From Hymenobacter sedentarius (GTDB lineage Bacteria > Bacteroidota > Bacteroidia > Cytophagales > Hymenobacteraceae): a DNA stretch of 64,000 bases. The position numbers and the translations under genes were made by a program. Shown piece after piece: positions 34,601 to 42,566 of this stretch; within the stretch, counting starts at the first letter, position 1; the number at the start of each line of letters is the position of its first letter. The notes under the pieces are model-generated. The model had not been told where the DNA came from. It was given only the letters and a program-made list of their open reading frames with translations, and did not search any database. Location: assembly GCF_001507645.1 (NCBI RefSeq), contig NZ_CP013909.1:3410001-3474000 (forward strand). Reading direction: 5' to 3'.

Positions 34601-35269
34601 GCGCAATGGCCCCACGCCCACGGCACCCTCGCCGACCAGTACCGCATGCATCAGGACCTGGCGGTTTTGGTGAACCAGGACTTCTACGACAACCAGCTGC
34701 GTTGCCCGCTGCCCTGGCAGTCGGCCCTGCTGGACCGCAGCGCCTGGCCCACGCCAGCGGCCGCCGATGGCTTGGCGGCTTCCTTGCGCACGCAGCGGGT
34801 GGTATTCGTGCCCACGCGCCGCCAGCCCGAGGATTTATCCATGAAAGAATCGGCCCAAGAGGCCGAGCTGGCGGCCCGCGCGGCCGCCTACGTAGCCCAG
34901 GGCTACGGCCCGCTGTTCAACCCCGAATCTACCCTGGGCATCATCGCCAGCTACCGCAACCAGGCGGCGCGCATTCGCGCCCGGCTGGCCCAACTGGCAG
35001 TTGAGCTAAGCTTGCCGGCGCTGGCCCAGGTCAGCGTCGATACCGTGGAGCGCTACCAGGGCAGCCAGCGCGAGGTCATCATTGTGAGCTTCTGCTGCCA
35101 CCACGAACACCAGCTGGAGCTGATGGTATCGCCCGATGAAACCGGCCAGGTAGACCGCAAGCTGAACGTGGCCCTCACGCGGGCGCGCCAGCAGTTGGTA
35201 CTGCTCGGCAATGAAGAGATATTGAGCCGGGCGCCGCACCACGCGGCCCTGCTGGCCCGGGTGCGCTGA
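31616..35269 (+). CDS. Dna2-like nuclease-helicase (PD-(D/E)XK + SF1 helicase)
   Basis: A 1217-aa protein. After about 400 residues of N-terminal region comes a RecB/Cas4-type nuclease with motifs GRLD, ELKSS and QAQLY (Q-x3-Y). An SF1B helicase follows from about residue 800: Walker A CGPPGTGKTRAV, LLAAYTNRAVDEI, VVDEASQVLES, IGDHRQLPAVV, QYRMHQDL, SVDTVERYQGSQREV and ALTRARQQLVLLG. The combination is that of Dna2-like end-processing enzymes. No iron-sulfur Cys cluster is obvious. A palindromic repeat of about 120 bp is inserted in frame at residues 651-690, between nuclease and helicase. A strong terminator follows. Confidence 0.9.
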   Translation: MPTRYHPRLAALAADAAAAPADQLPKLRKLLEAVLRDECQRQEAPFVNLSQAIGLVAYERNLPAALRQQLQALRLSANLVVHESYAGTPAEVASGFAAIAALVLYLTGAPYLGPTPPKAPVQPENGAAETEAAPAKNFVPDASSASAAWRVNVLHANEATGELTVEMAAPADGRPAGPFRLVLPEAYENVLSLAAALHPTLHLIGPVLLPDGSVRARRVVLEPDYLVSVTTVAECAQRDGTIPEWALLNAFLPDETSRPLVLGNLVNLLLDEEVSHAARQAEKASLNQVLSKNLVPAGENEASDAAPADAGAEADEPEFNLDKFLKQRLFRTSPLSLSTLAEFQTRTGVPELLNDLRRHHRTLRETRAQGFVAQSRTGYQQEPLRLADCFLEPTFLSATYGLQGRLDLLHESTTGYDLVELKSSTKVPYAEPWSNHAAQAQLYRLLLESVFGADGETAGRGRTSILYSNAASGQPAVRRVDQDQDMIDRLLSARNQLVGTELQLARATGPSQTAHLLAPVLQPNLMALPSFGKAKAEKVANAWAAADPVERAYCLELARFTAREMRLTLLGDEARPGDAGGQAGLWLLPQARKHQNFSLLDDLVLLEDHSNADDGARDGLGPHLIFQRPADGREVNFRAGDTLILYPRRKVGAELVPARTLEQAAEFAADQSSSATTGGDKPYQVRPRPYDTLPLSVLDAQVVKVVLAEDLGANGQVVLSVRNRRMAPRYLLGHSHWALEPDTYDTFRREWAGLSSFLCLAPERRRRLLARTGPREPEGWAPTAGPATTATEVVARALAAPDWFVLCGPPGTGKTRAVLRELAVSLYKQDKQVLLAAYTNRAVDEICEQLVQAGLPFIRVGSRLGTAPVYRPYLLDNMLRDCTNRQAVRDRLSTCPFYVGTVASLLGKPELFMIKQFDLAVVDEASQVLESPMLALLAKVRKFILIGDHRQLPAVVAQEPETSAVAPEVAELLREELGLTNLRNSYFERLFRRAVAQWPHAHGTLADQYRMHQDLAVLVNQDFYDNQLRCPLPWQSALLDRSAWPTPAAADGLAASLRTQRVVFVPTRRQPEDLSMKESAQEAELAARAAAYVAQGYGPLFNPESTLGIIASYRNQAARIRARLAQLAVELSLPALAQVSVDTVERYQGSQREVIIVSFCCHHEHQLELMVSPDETGQVDRKLNVALTRARQQLVLLGNEEILSRAPHHAALLARVR
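33566..33685. repeat. Palindromic repeat embedded in the Dna2-like coding region
   Basis: The left arm (33566-33591) begins GTAGGGGCGGAGCTTG and ends TCCCCGCCCG. Its reverse complement returns at 33645-33659 (CGGGCGGGGACAAGC) and 33674-33685 (CCCCGCCCCTAC), interrupted by about 14 bases. The element keeps the reading frame. It encodes a low-complexity stretch (VGAELVPARTL ... TTGGDKPYQVRPRP) unlike the flanking conserved domains. It looks like a mobile REP-type element captured by a gene. Confidence 0.75.
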
Positions 35270-35310
35270 AGCGGCACGGTTGAGTTAAGCCCAATTACGG
35301 CTTTAAACAA

Positions 35311-35370
35311 AAAAAATTCCGGCATCGGGCCAACTGCACCATGCAGCTGGCCCGATGCCGGAATTTTTGA
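35311..35370. terminator. Long bidirectional terminator
   Basis: A 21-bp outer stem (AAAAATTCCGGCATCGGGCCA and complement) carries an additional 5-bp inner stem CTGCA/TGCAG. It lies between the convergent Dna2-like and FKBP genes, with A and T runs at its ends. Confidence 0.92.
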
Positions 35371-35386
35371 TTGGAACCCGGATGGT

Positions 35387-35902
35387 TTACTTCACATCCA
35401 CCAGCTCCACCTGGAAGCGCAGCACTGCGTTGGGCGGAATGGACCCCTTGCCGCTTGGGCCGTAGGCCAGGGCCGAAGGAATCAGCAGCTGTGCTTTTTC
35501 TCCCATTCGCATGAGGGCAATGCCCTCGTCCCAGCCTGCTATCACCTCACTGTTACCCAGCTTGAAAGTGATGGGCGTATTGCCGTTCCTGGAGGAGGCA
35601 TCGAAAACGGTGCCGTTCATGAACTGGCCGGTGTACAGTACCGATACGGTTTTCCCTTTTACCGCTTGTACGGCCGTGGGCTCGGTGGTTAGGGGCACGA
35701 AGTACAGGCCCGACGCCTGCCGCTGGGCGTTGGTGATTTTGTTGTCGGCGATGTATTGCTTGATGATGCTCTCGTCGGTGGCAGCATAATCCGGCGTGAC
35801 AATCTCGGGGTCTTTTTTGCAGGCCGTGGTCATGAAGCCCGCGGTGGCTGGCAGTGCCAGGAACAGAAGCCGAAGCGCCGTTGCGGAAATAGATTTTCTC
35901 AT
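35387..35902 (-). CDS. FKBP-type peptidyl-prolyl isomerase lipoprotein
   Basis: A 171-aa lipoprotein (lipobox MTTAC near residue 28) with a C-terminal FKBP domain: KGKTVSVLYTGQFMNGTVFDAS, GNSEVIAGWDEGIALMRMGEKAQLLIPSALAYG, and SIPPNAVLRFQVELVDV. Active-site residues of the family (Tyr, Phe-Asp, Trp, Tyr) are present. A short helical segment before it (DESIIKQYIADNKI) is typical of periplasmic Bacteroidota FKBPs. It probably helps fold exported proteins. It ends at a strong bidirectional terminator. Confidence 0.93.
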   Translation of the reverse strand: MRKSISATALRLLFLALPATAGFMTTACKKDPEIVTPDYAATDESIIKQYIADNKITNAQRQASGLYFVPLTTEPTAVQAVKGKTVSVLYTGQFMNGTVFDASSRNGNTPITFKLGNSEVIAGWDEGIALMRMGEKAQLLIPSALAYGPSGKGSIPPNAVLRFQVELVDVK

Positions 35903-36093
35903 TTGTGGTTTTTTTGTAAAACTAGGCCAAAGCACCCAAATCGCAGGGGCCAGTAGGAACGTCGAGTCGTTAAAGCGGCTGACTTTACTACTGAGGCACG
36001 CAGGTGGTTAACTGTAACAACGACCAGTAGACAGTTTTATCGTGGTGCGCAACAGGCTATGTTTCAGGCAATAGTGAGCTGGTTTCAGGTCGG

Positions 36094-37263
36094 TCAGGGC
36101 TGCGGTTTCAATGCCACCAGCACGCGTTTGATGAGCTCATTGGGGCTGCCATTGTGCCAGCGCCACACGATGACCAGGTCGTGTTCGGGGTCGACCCAGA
36201 TAGTGTTTTGGCCTGCACCCAAGGCCGCAAAGCTGGTGGCCGGGGCATCGGGCCAGGCTTTCTGCTCGGTGTTGAGCCACCAGAGGTAGCCGTAGTCGGG
36301 GCCGACGGGGCCGCGGGTGGTGGCCTGCTTCACCCAGCCGGGCGACACTATCTGGCGCCGGCCCCAGCGGCCCTGCCGCAGCATGAGGTAGCCAAAGCGG
36401 GCTTCGTCGCGGGCGTTGATGATGAGGCCGCCGCCCCAGCGCGTGCCGCCGCTCACGGAAGGCATCTGCTTGCCGTTGACGGTGGCCACGGCGTTGGGGT
36501 AGGGCACCCACTTCCAGGTATTAGTAGCCCCGATGGGGTCCATCACTTCCTTTTTGAGCACCTCCGGCAGCGGCTTTTTCCAGACACGCAGCAGCGACAA
36601 CGCCAGGCGGTTGATGCGCACGTCGTTGTACTCGTAGTAGGTGCCGGGGGCCTGCAGGGCGCGGGGCTTGCGCTCGCCTTTGCCAAAGGCTTCGTGACCC
36701 ACGAAGTCGGCGTTTTTGCCCCACAACTCGCCTTCCCATTCGCTGGTTTGGCGGGCGTGGTGCTCCCAGGTTATCTGGCGGTTGTGCTCGGAGTCGTAGC
36801 CCCCGTCCTTGATGTAGTTGGCCACCGGGTCGTGAATGTTCTTGATGAGCCCGCGGTCAATGGAAATGCCCAGGATGGTGGACAGAAAGCTCTTGGCGGC
36901 GCTATAGGTGGGGTCGGGGCGCTGGGTGTCGCCCCACTCGGCCACGATGTAGCCGTGGTGCAGAATAAGGCCGTTGGTGGCGGCGCGGCTGGTGGGCATG
37001 GGGCCGAGCAGCTTGCCAAAAATCTCCTCCTGGGTGGAGAAGTTGGGCGTCATCTGGGTGGTTTCCTGGGTTTGGGCAAAGGCCACGGCCTCGGCCAGGC
37101 GCGCCGAATCGAAGCCTTCGGTGGTGGGCCGGCGGCGAAGCCAGTTGTCGCCGGGTGCCGGGAAATAAACGGAGGGCCCTAAAACGCGTTTGAACGGCGT
37201 GGCCGGGCGGGTGCAGGCCGCCAGTGCTGGCAGCACGAGCAGCAGTAGTTTCTTACGGAACAT
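36094..37263 (-). CDS. Serine hydrolase, class C beta-lactamase-like lipoprotein
   Basis: A 389-aa lipoprotein (lipobox ALAAC). The catalytic S-x-x-K is SAAK in DPTYSAAKSFLST, and the Tyr motif is YEYNDV, equivalent to YxN. The C-terminal region has GGGLIINARDEARFGYLM and YGYLWWLNTE, as in the beta-lactamase/EstB-like serine hydrolases. Members include esterases, D-aminopeptidases and peptidases, so its substrate cannot be named. It is not evidence for antibiotic resistance. It is a stand-alone gene. Confidence 0.88.
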   Translation of the reverse strand: MFRKKLLLLVLPALAACTRPATPFKRVLGPSVYFPAPGDNWLRRRPTTEGFDSARLAEAVAFAQTQETTQMTPNFSTQEEIFGKLLGPMPTSRAATNGLILHHGYIVAEWGDTQRPDPTYSAAKSFLSTILGISIDRGLIKNIHDPVANYIKDGGYDSEHNRQITWEHHARQTSEWEGELWGKNADFVGHEAFGKGERKPRALQAPGTYYEYNDVRINRLALSLLRVWKKPLPEVLKKEVMDPIGATNTWKWVPYPNAVATVNGKQMPSVSGGTRWGGGLIINARDEARFGYLMLRQGRWGRRQIVSPGWVKQATTRGPVGPDYGYLWWLNTEQKAWPDAPATSFAALGAGQNTIWVDPEHDLVIVWRWHNGSPNELIKRVLVALKPQP

Positions 37264-37352
37264 GGTGGGCTAATAGGTAGCGAAACGGCTCAGGCTACGG
37301 GCTTGCCTGGCTGGAATGACGCCCCAAGTTAGAGCCTCCCCGGGCAGTTGTG

Positions 37353-39677
37353 CTAGCGTCCGGCCTTGCCGTCCAATTCTGAAAGCGCGTCGGGCACGAC
37401 CGGAGCAGCTTTTAGTGCCGGCCGCTTGTAGAAGTACAGTATCAGCAAGGGGAGCAAGGTCAGCTCGGCGACCACGCCAAACAGCAGCGTGAGGCCAATC
37501 AATAGCCCCACGTAAAACGTCCCGTCAAATTTTGAGAACAGCAGCGTAGAAAAGCCGCCCACCAGAATGAGCGAAGTAGTGATAACCGCTTTGCCCGCCA
37601 GCAAATACGTGCGCCGCACCGCTTTGAAGATGTCGGGCTCCTTGCCCAATGTCAGTCGCAACTTGGAGATGAAGTGAATGGTGTCGTCGACGGCAATTCC
37701 GAAGGCGATGGTGAAAATGATGCTCGTGCTCACCTTCATGTTTACCCCGGCCAGCCCCATCACGCCGGCCACAACGATGATGGGCAGCAGGTTGGGAATG
37801 AGCACCACGATGGTCATGCGCAGCGACTTGAACAATGCCAGCACAATGAGCGTGACCATGAGCACATCGATGGCCATGCCCTGAATCATGTTCAGGGTGA
37901 GGTTTTCGTTGTTTTTGTCGATGAGGTTGGAGGAGCCGGTGAGGCGCGTGCGCAGCACGGTGCTGTCGACGGTGGCGCGCAGGTGGCGGCGCAGCGCGTC
38001 GTTCAGGGCATCGGCGCGGATGCTGCCCACGTCGGCCATGCGGCCGGTGAGGCGGCCGGCCGAGCCATCGGGCAGGGCCAGAGCGCTGAATTCGGCCTTT
38101 TTGCGGAACAGACGGAGCTTGCTGCGCAGGCGCTGAAGCTCCAGCGTGTCGGTGGGCAGGCGGTATTCGGCCAGCCCGCCACCGTTCAGGGCCTTGCGCA
38201 CTGACTTTACCAGCGTGACCGGCGAGGCGGCAAAGCGCAGGCCGTAGGTGTTCTGGAGGTAGGCTTCGATGCGCTCGGTTTCCTGCAGCACGGCCAAGTC
38301 GTAGATGTCGCGGCCAGGCGCGGGTTTCAGCTCCATTTCGAAGGGCCGTACGCCGGCAAACTGCCGTTCAAAAAAGGCGAAGTCCTGCCGCACGGGGTCG
38401 TTTTTGGAAAGGTCGTCGAGCAGCGAGGAGTTGATGCGCACCCGCGTAGAGAGCCCAATGGCCGTAGCCAGCACCAGCCCGCTCACTGTGAAAATTAGGC
38501 GCCGGCGCAACAGCACCGTGCGGAACATGCGGCCCAACACGCCGTCCCAGCTGTGGCCCTGGCGGCGCGGCTCCCGCAGCTGCGGCTTGCCCAGCAGCAC
38601 GAGCATGGCCGGCAGCAGCGTGAAGCTGAGCACGAAGGCCAGGATAACGGCGACGCCGGTAAACAAGCCGAAGTTGTGGATGGGCCGGATGGTGCTGGTC
38701 ATCAGTGTGAAGAAGCCCAGGCTGGTGGTGAGCGCCGACAAGCCCGACCCAAACCCCGATTCCTTGATGGTGACCCGCAGAGCGTCTTTTTTGCTGGCGC
38801 CGTAGCCCAACTCGCTCACGTAGCGGCTGATAATGTGGATGGTGTCCGACATACCCACTACAAAGAGCATGAGCGGCAGCAGGGCCGTCATCAAATCGAT
38901 GCTCACGCCAAAAGCCGACATGACGCCCAGGCCCCACAAAATGGCCCCCAGCACCACTATCAGCGGCAGCACCACGCCCCACCACGTGCGGAATGTGAGC
39001 CAGAGCAGCCCAGTGACGAGCAGCACCGACAGCGACATAAACACCACCAACTCCCACTTTAGGCGGTCGACAAACACGGATTGAGCCACCAGCTTGCCCG
39101 CAAAATGCACCCGCTCATCGGGCAGGCCCAGGCGGGTGATGCCCCCGCGAAGGGCCGCAAACAGCGAGTCGCCGGGCGGCTTGGTCAGGTCCGGGGTGAT
39201 TTGGAGCACCAGCGCCACGGCCCGGGCATCGGGACTGAACACATTGCCCACGAGCCCGGGGGTGCGGTAAATCAGGGTGGAGTCGTCGGCGCGCCGGGCG
39301 GGCTCGCGCGGGTGCAGGTAGGGCAGGCTGAAGGCGCCCAGCCCTTCGACCACGGTATTGGCCAGCGTGGTGGGCGAGGTGACCTGCAGGACGTGGCGCT
39401 GCCGCCGCGCCAGCTGCGTGAGCGAGTCGACCTGGGCGAGAAACGCGGGGTCAAACACGGTTTTGCCGGCGGGTGCTTCCACGCCCAGCAGCAGGTAGTC
39501 GTTGTCGTTGCCGAAGCGCTGGGTGTAGCCCTGGTAGTAGTCCAGGTCGGGGTCGCCGGCGGGGTAGAAGTCGTTGAAATTGTAGTTGAACCGCAACTGG
39601 GCTACAGAATACACGCTCAGGAGCGTGAGCAGGCCCAGGAGCAGCAGGGTAAGGTGAGCGTAACGGCGAAGGGACAT
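37353..39677 (-). CDS. MMPL/RND family transporter
   Basis: A 774-aa inner-membrane protein. The layout is one N-terminal transmembrane segment, a periplasmic loop of about 170 residues, five to six membrane helices, a second periplasmic loop and a final helix bundle, the two-fold MMPL arrangement. Charged membrane motifs are GMSDTIHIISRY in the first half and GIAVDDTIHFISKL in the second. Relatives export lipids or hydrophobic compounds (hopanoid exporter HpnN, MmpL3). There is no adjacent adaptor protein or outer membrane channel. It is divergent from the small Cys/Met-rich protein. Confidence 0.9.
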   Translation of the reverse strand: MSLRRYAHLTLLLLGLLTLLSVYSVAQLRFNYNFNDFYPAGDPDLDYYQGYTQRFGNDNDYLLLGVEAPAGKTVFDPAFLAQVDSLTQLARRQRHVLQVTSPTTLANTVVEGLGAFSLPYLHPREPARRADDSTLIYRTPGLVGNVFSPDARAVALVLQITPDLTKPPGDSLFAALRGGITRLGLPDERVHFAGKLVAQSVFVDRLKWELVVFMSLSVLLVTGLLWLTFRTWWGVVLPLIVVLGAILWGLGVMSAFGVSIDLMTALLPLMLFVVGMSDTIHIISRYVSELGYGASKKDALRVTIKESGFGSGLSALTTSLGFFTLMTSTIRPIHNFGLFTGVAVILAFVLSFTLLPAMLVLLGKPQLREPRRQGHSWDGVLGRMFRTVLLRRRLIFTVSGLVLATAIGLSTRVRINSSLLDDLSKNDPVRQDFAFFERQFAGVRPFEMELKPAPGRDIYDLAVLQETERIEAYLQNTYGLRFAASPVTLVKSVRKALNGGGLAEYRLPTDTLELQRLRSKLRLFRKKAEFSALALPDGSAGRLTGRMADVGSIRADALNDALRRHLRATVDSTVLRTRLTGSSNLIDKNNENLTLNMIQGMAIDVLMVTLIVLALFKSLRMTIVVLIPNLLPIIVVAGVMGLAGVNMKVSTSIIFTIAFGIAVDDTIHFISKLRLTLGKEPDIFKAVRRTYLLAGKAVITTSLILVGGFSTLLFSKFDGTFYVGLLIGLTLLFGVVAELTLLPLLILYFYKRPALKAAPVVPDALSELDGKAGR

Positions 39678-39858
39678 CGGGTGGCCGCCCTAAGCAGCAC
39701 CGGCCGAAGCAGGCGCCGGACTAGCGGCGAAAAGTGAGAAACGAAGGAAGAAGATTTGCCAGGCCCGGCACAATAAGATGGGTGGGCAGCGCGTATCTTG
39801 GAGCCAGAAAACCCCGCTTTTTCTTCTTTTGTTTCCCCTCAACTCAACCTTATTTCTT

Positions 39859-40107
39859 ATGAAAAAGACCCTGCTCGCCCTCGCCCTGTTTGCATTTGCC
39901 GGTACCACCGCTTTCGCCCACGACGGCCACGACAAAGCCGGCAAAAAAGGTAAGAAGGCCGCCTGTACCACCGAAATGAAAGCCACTTGCACCAAAGACA
40001 TGAAGGGCGGCATGGCCGGCGGCTCCTGCTGCATGAAAAGCGGCAAAACGGCTGCTGTAAAGACCAGTACGAAAACTACAGTTGCGTCAACTTCTAAGCC
40101 GCTGTAA
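39859..40107 (+). CDS. Small secreted Cys/Met/His/Lys-rich protein, possible metal binder
   Basis: An 82-aa protein. The signal peptide (MKKTLLALALFAFAGTTAFA) leaves a mature chain of about 60 residues starting HDGHDKAGKKGKK. That chain has Cys at ACTTEMKATC and GGSCCMKSG, and several Met and His. The composition suggests copper or other soft-metal binding in the periplasm; no defined domain is seen. It is followed by a strong terminator. Confidence 0.7.
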   Translation: MKKTLLALALFAFAGTTAFAHDGHDKAGKKGKKAACTTEMKATCTKDMKGGMAGGSCCMKSGKTAAVKTSTKTTVASTSKPL

Positions 40108-40138
40108 ATCTGTTAAAAGGTTAAATAGTAATTTTAAT

Positions 40139-40176
40139 ATAAAAGCCCGGTTCCATTATGGAGCCGGGCTTTTATA
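40139..40176 (+). terminator. Terminator after the small Cys-rich protein
   Basis: A 14-bp stem (AAAAGCCCGGTTCC / GGAGCCGGGCTTTT, one wobble pair) has an ATTAT loop and a T run. Confidence 0.9.
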
Positions 40177-40226
40177 TTACATGCGTTTTCCGTGTTTTAC
40201 GGGCATTCTACCTAACCCCAAACCTT

Positions 40227-41336
40227 ATGGAGCTAATTGACCAACTGTCCAATCTGGCGTCGCGAGCGCAGAAACAACTTGTCCATATTCAAACTGAGGA
40301 AGCTACTAAAACGGCTTTGGTGATGCCGTTCATCAATGCTTTAGGCTACAATGTGTTTGACCCAACCGAAGTAGTCCCCGAGTTTATCTGCGACATTGGT
40401 ACGAAGAAGGGCGAGAAGATTGATTATGCCATCATGCGAGACGGCAAACCGATTATTCTTATTGAATGCAAGCATGTTGGCGGTGATTTGAATATCAATC
40501 ACGCCAGCCAATTGTTTAGGTATTTCCATGTCACGGAAGCACGGATTGCTATTCTCACCAATGGACTTGTCTACCGCTTGTTTACCGACCTGGAGCAAGC
40601 CAATAAGATGGATGAACGGCCATTCCTGGAGTTCGACCTTTCCAATTTTAGTGAAAACGACGTCTCTGAAATTAAAAAGCTCAGCAAAGCCGCTTTCAAC
40701 ATCGAGGACATGCTGTTCGCAGCATATAACCTCAAGTACATGCGGGCTTTCAAGAAATACTTCGACGAACAGTTTACCCAGCCGTCGACTGAATTTATTA
40801 ACTTCGTATCGAAGCAAGTATATGAAGGCGTGCTCACGCCTAAACTAAAGGAACAGTTCAGCCTGCTGGTGCACCGCTCATTTCACCAGTTCCTGAACGA
40901 TAAAATAACCATGCGCTTGCGCTCGGCTATGATTGACACCAGCGGTCAAGGTCCTTTAGTAAATGAAGTTCCGGCGGCTCCCATGCCCGAGCCCGCAGCT
41001 CAAGCTGAACCAGAAGCTAAAGACATTCAAACCACCGTGGAGGAGACCGAGGGCTTCATGATAGTGCGGGCCATTTTGCGTAAAACGGTGCCGGTCAATC
41101 GGGTTGTCATGCGAGATGTGCAATCCTACTGCGGCATCCTGTTGGATGATAACAACCGCAAGCCAATCTGCCGGCTCCATTTTAATGGCAGCAAGAAGTA
41201 CGTTACATTGTTTGATGTAGAAGGCGGCGAACGAGTGGATATTGGAACACTTGACGACTTGTATGGCATGGCATCGCGGATTCGTTCGGCGGTGCAAAAG
41301 CACGAAACCAAGCAAGTCGCCACAGCTGCTGAGTAA
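40227..41336 (+). CDS. Orphan HsdR-N domain restriction endonuclease-like protein
   Basis: A 369-aa protein with the N-terminal nuclease domain of type I restriction subunits: TKTALVMPFINALGYNVFDP, then the PD-(D/E)XK core KIDYAIMRDGKPIILIECKH. Only this domain and a helical middle are present. A C-terminal domain (about residues 255-350, VRAILRKTVPVNRVVMRD ... YCGILLDDNNRKPICRLHF) is seen in the same stand-alone family. There is no helicase motor and no hsdM or hsdS gene nearby. The codon usage is visibly less GC-biased than in its neighbours, which hints at acquisition. The start ATG was chosen where the domain begins; the frame is open to 40158. Confidence 0.85.
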   Translation: MELIDQLSNLASRAQKQLVHIQTEEATKTALVMPFINALGYNVFDPTEVVPEFICDIGTKKGEKIDYAIMRDGKPIILIECKHVGGDLNINHASQLFRYFHVTEARIAILTNGLVYRLFTDLEQANKMDERPFLEFDLSNFSENDVSEIKKLSKAAFNIEDMLFAAYNLKYMRAFKKYFDEQFTQPSTEFINFVSKQVYEGVLTPKLKEQFSLLVHRSFHQFLNDKITMRLRSAMIDTSGQGPLVNEVPAAPMPEPAAQAEPEAKDIQTTVEETEGFMIVRAILRKTVPVNRVVMRDVQSYCGILLDDNNRKPICRLHFNGSKKYVTLFDVEGGERVDIGTLDDLYGMASRIRSAVQKHETKQVATAAE

Positions 41337-41356
41337 AATGTAAGGTGCCCAATTTT

Positions 41357-41392
41357 GAGAAAGCCGCCCAACTGGGCGGCTTTCTCTATTTT
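41357..41392 (+). terminator. Terminator after the HsdR-N gene
   Basis: GAGAAAGCCGCCCA and TGGGCGGCTTTCTC form a near-perfect 12- to 14-bp hairpin followed by TATTTTT. Confidence 0.9.
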
Positions 41393-41418
41393 TGAGCTTT
41401 CCGATTTAGCTTCCGTTT

Positions 41419-42213
41419 ATGCGCCAGTACCAAGCCCTTCTCCGCCAAATCCTTGAAACCGGCACCGTCAAAACCGACCGCACGGGCACGGGTACGGTTT
41501 CCATCTTTGGGCCGCAAATGCGGTTCAATTTGGCGGATGGCTTCCCGCTGGTCACCACCAAAAAGGTGCACTTGAAGAGCATTATCCATGAATTGCTGTG
41601 GTTTCTGAAGGGCGAAACCAACATTGCCTACCTCAAAGAGCACGGCGTAAAAATCTGGGACGAGTGGGCCGATGCCAACGGCGAGCTGGGCCCCGTGTAC
41701 GGCCACCAGTGGCGCTCCTGGCCCGACGGCCACGGCGGCCACATCGACCAAATCAGCCAGGTAATCCAGCAGCTCAAGACCCAGCCCGACTCGCGCCGCA
41801 TCATCGTCTCAGCCTGGAACGTGGCCGAACTGCCCGAGATGAAGCTGCAGCCCTGCCACGCGCTATTCCAGTTCTACGTGGCCGATGACAAGCTGTCCTG
41901 CCAGCTTTACCAGCGCTCGGCCGACGTATTCCTGGGCGTGCCCTTCAACATTGCTAGCTACGCGCTGCTCACCCTTATGGTAGCCCAGGTAACCGGCCTG
42001 CAGCCCGGCGAGTTTATCTGGACCGGCGGCGACACCCACCTCTACAGCAACCACCTGGAGCAAGCCCGCCTGCAACTGGAACGCGAGCCCCGCCCGCTGC
42101 CCCAGATGCTGATAAACCCCGAAGTCAAAGATATTTTTAGCTTTCAGTACGAGGACTTCAAGCTGGAGAATTACGACCCGTGGCCGGCTATTAAAGCACC
42201 GGTAGCCGTCTAG
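41419..42213 (+). CDS. thyA: Thymidylate synthase
   Basis: A 264-aa enzyme that makes dTMP from dUMP with methylene-tetrahydrofolate. Family motifs are [48 protein letters not shown], the active-site Cys in [33 protein letters not shown] and GDTHLYSNH. Length equals that of E. coli ThyA, and all catalytic residues are present. The small membrane protein gene starts 14 bases later and is probably co-transcribed. Confidence 0.98.
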   Translation: MRQYQALLRQILETGTVKTDRTGTGTVSIFGPQMRFNLADGFPLVTTKKVHLKSIIHELLWFLKGETNIAYLKEHGVKIWDEWADANGELGPVYGHQWRSWPDGHGGHIDQISQVIQQLKTQPDSRRIIVSAWNVAELPEMKLQPCHALFQFYVADDKLSCQLYQRSADVFLGVPFNIASYALLTLMVAQVTGLQPGEFIWTGGDTHLYSNHLEQARLQLEREPRPLPQMLINPEVKDIFSFQYEDFKLENYDPWPAIKAPVAV

Positions 42214-42227
42214 CTCAACTGCCCTTT

Positions 42228-42566
42228 ATGCTGGAATTTATCGGCGAGCTGCTGGCAGAATTCATTCTTGCCCCAATTTTCGATGCCGTTTCAGCAGCCG
42301 TTTGTTGGGTTGGGCGCACGGTGATTTTGGTGGCGCTTTATCCGCTCATGCTCTTCACAGGTTGGTTTCGGCTCTGGCTGCGGGAGCGCGGCCAAAGTAG
42401 TTTCCGCGTGCTTTGGCAAACGCATGGCCACGCAGGTCTGCATCGTTTTGGCTGGCAAGAAGCTGCGCTAGATTTAGAGTACTTGATGGCAACCCTGCTA
42501 ATTGGGCTGGTTTCTGTGGGAGTGTGCGCAATGGTTTACTCTCTGGTAAAACTAGCAGGCTCTTAA
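42228..42566 (+). CDS. Small membrane protein, unknown function
   Basis: A 112-aa protein with two to three hydrophobic stretches (about residues 5-20, 24-45 and 85-108). A basic soluble loop (WFRLWLRERGQSSFRVL ... HGHAGLHRFG) lies between them. No family recognised. It follows thyA by 14 bases. Its last 15 bases overlap the end of the convergent aminotransferase gene. Confidence 0.6.
   Translation: MLEFIGELLAEFILAPIFDAVSAAVCWVGRTVILVALYPLMLFTGWFRLWLRERGQSSFRVLWQTHGHAGLHRFGWQEAALDLEYLMATLLIGLVSVGVCAMVYSLVKLAGS

Noticed and set aside
27604..35269. A known named anti-phage system
   Set aside because: The helicase and nuclease-helicase are each common in Bacteroidota, and no further signature gene of a named system is present.
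36094..37263. Reading the serine hydrolase as an antibiotic-resistance beta-lactamase
   Set aside because: The S-x-x-K/YxN fold is shared by esterases and peptidases; nothing here points to beta-lactam hydrolysis.
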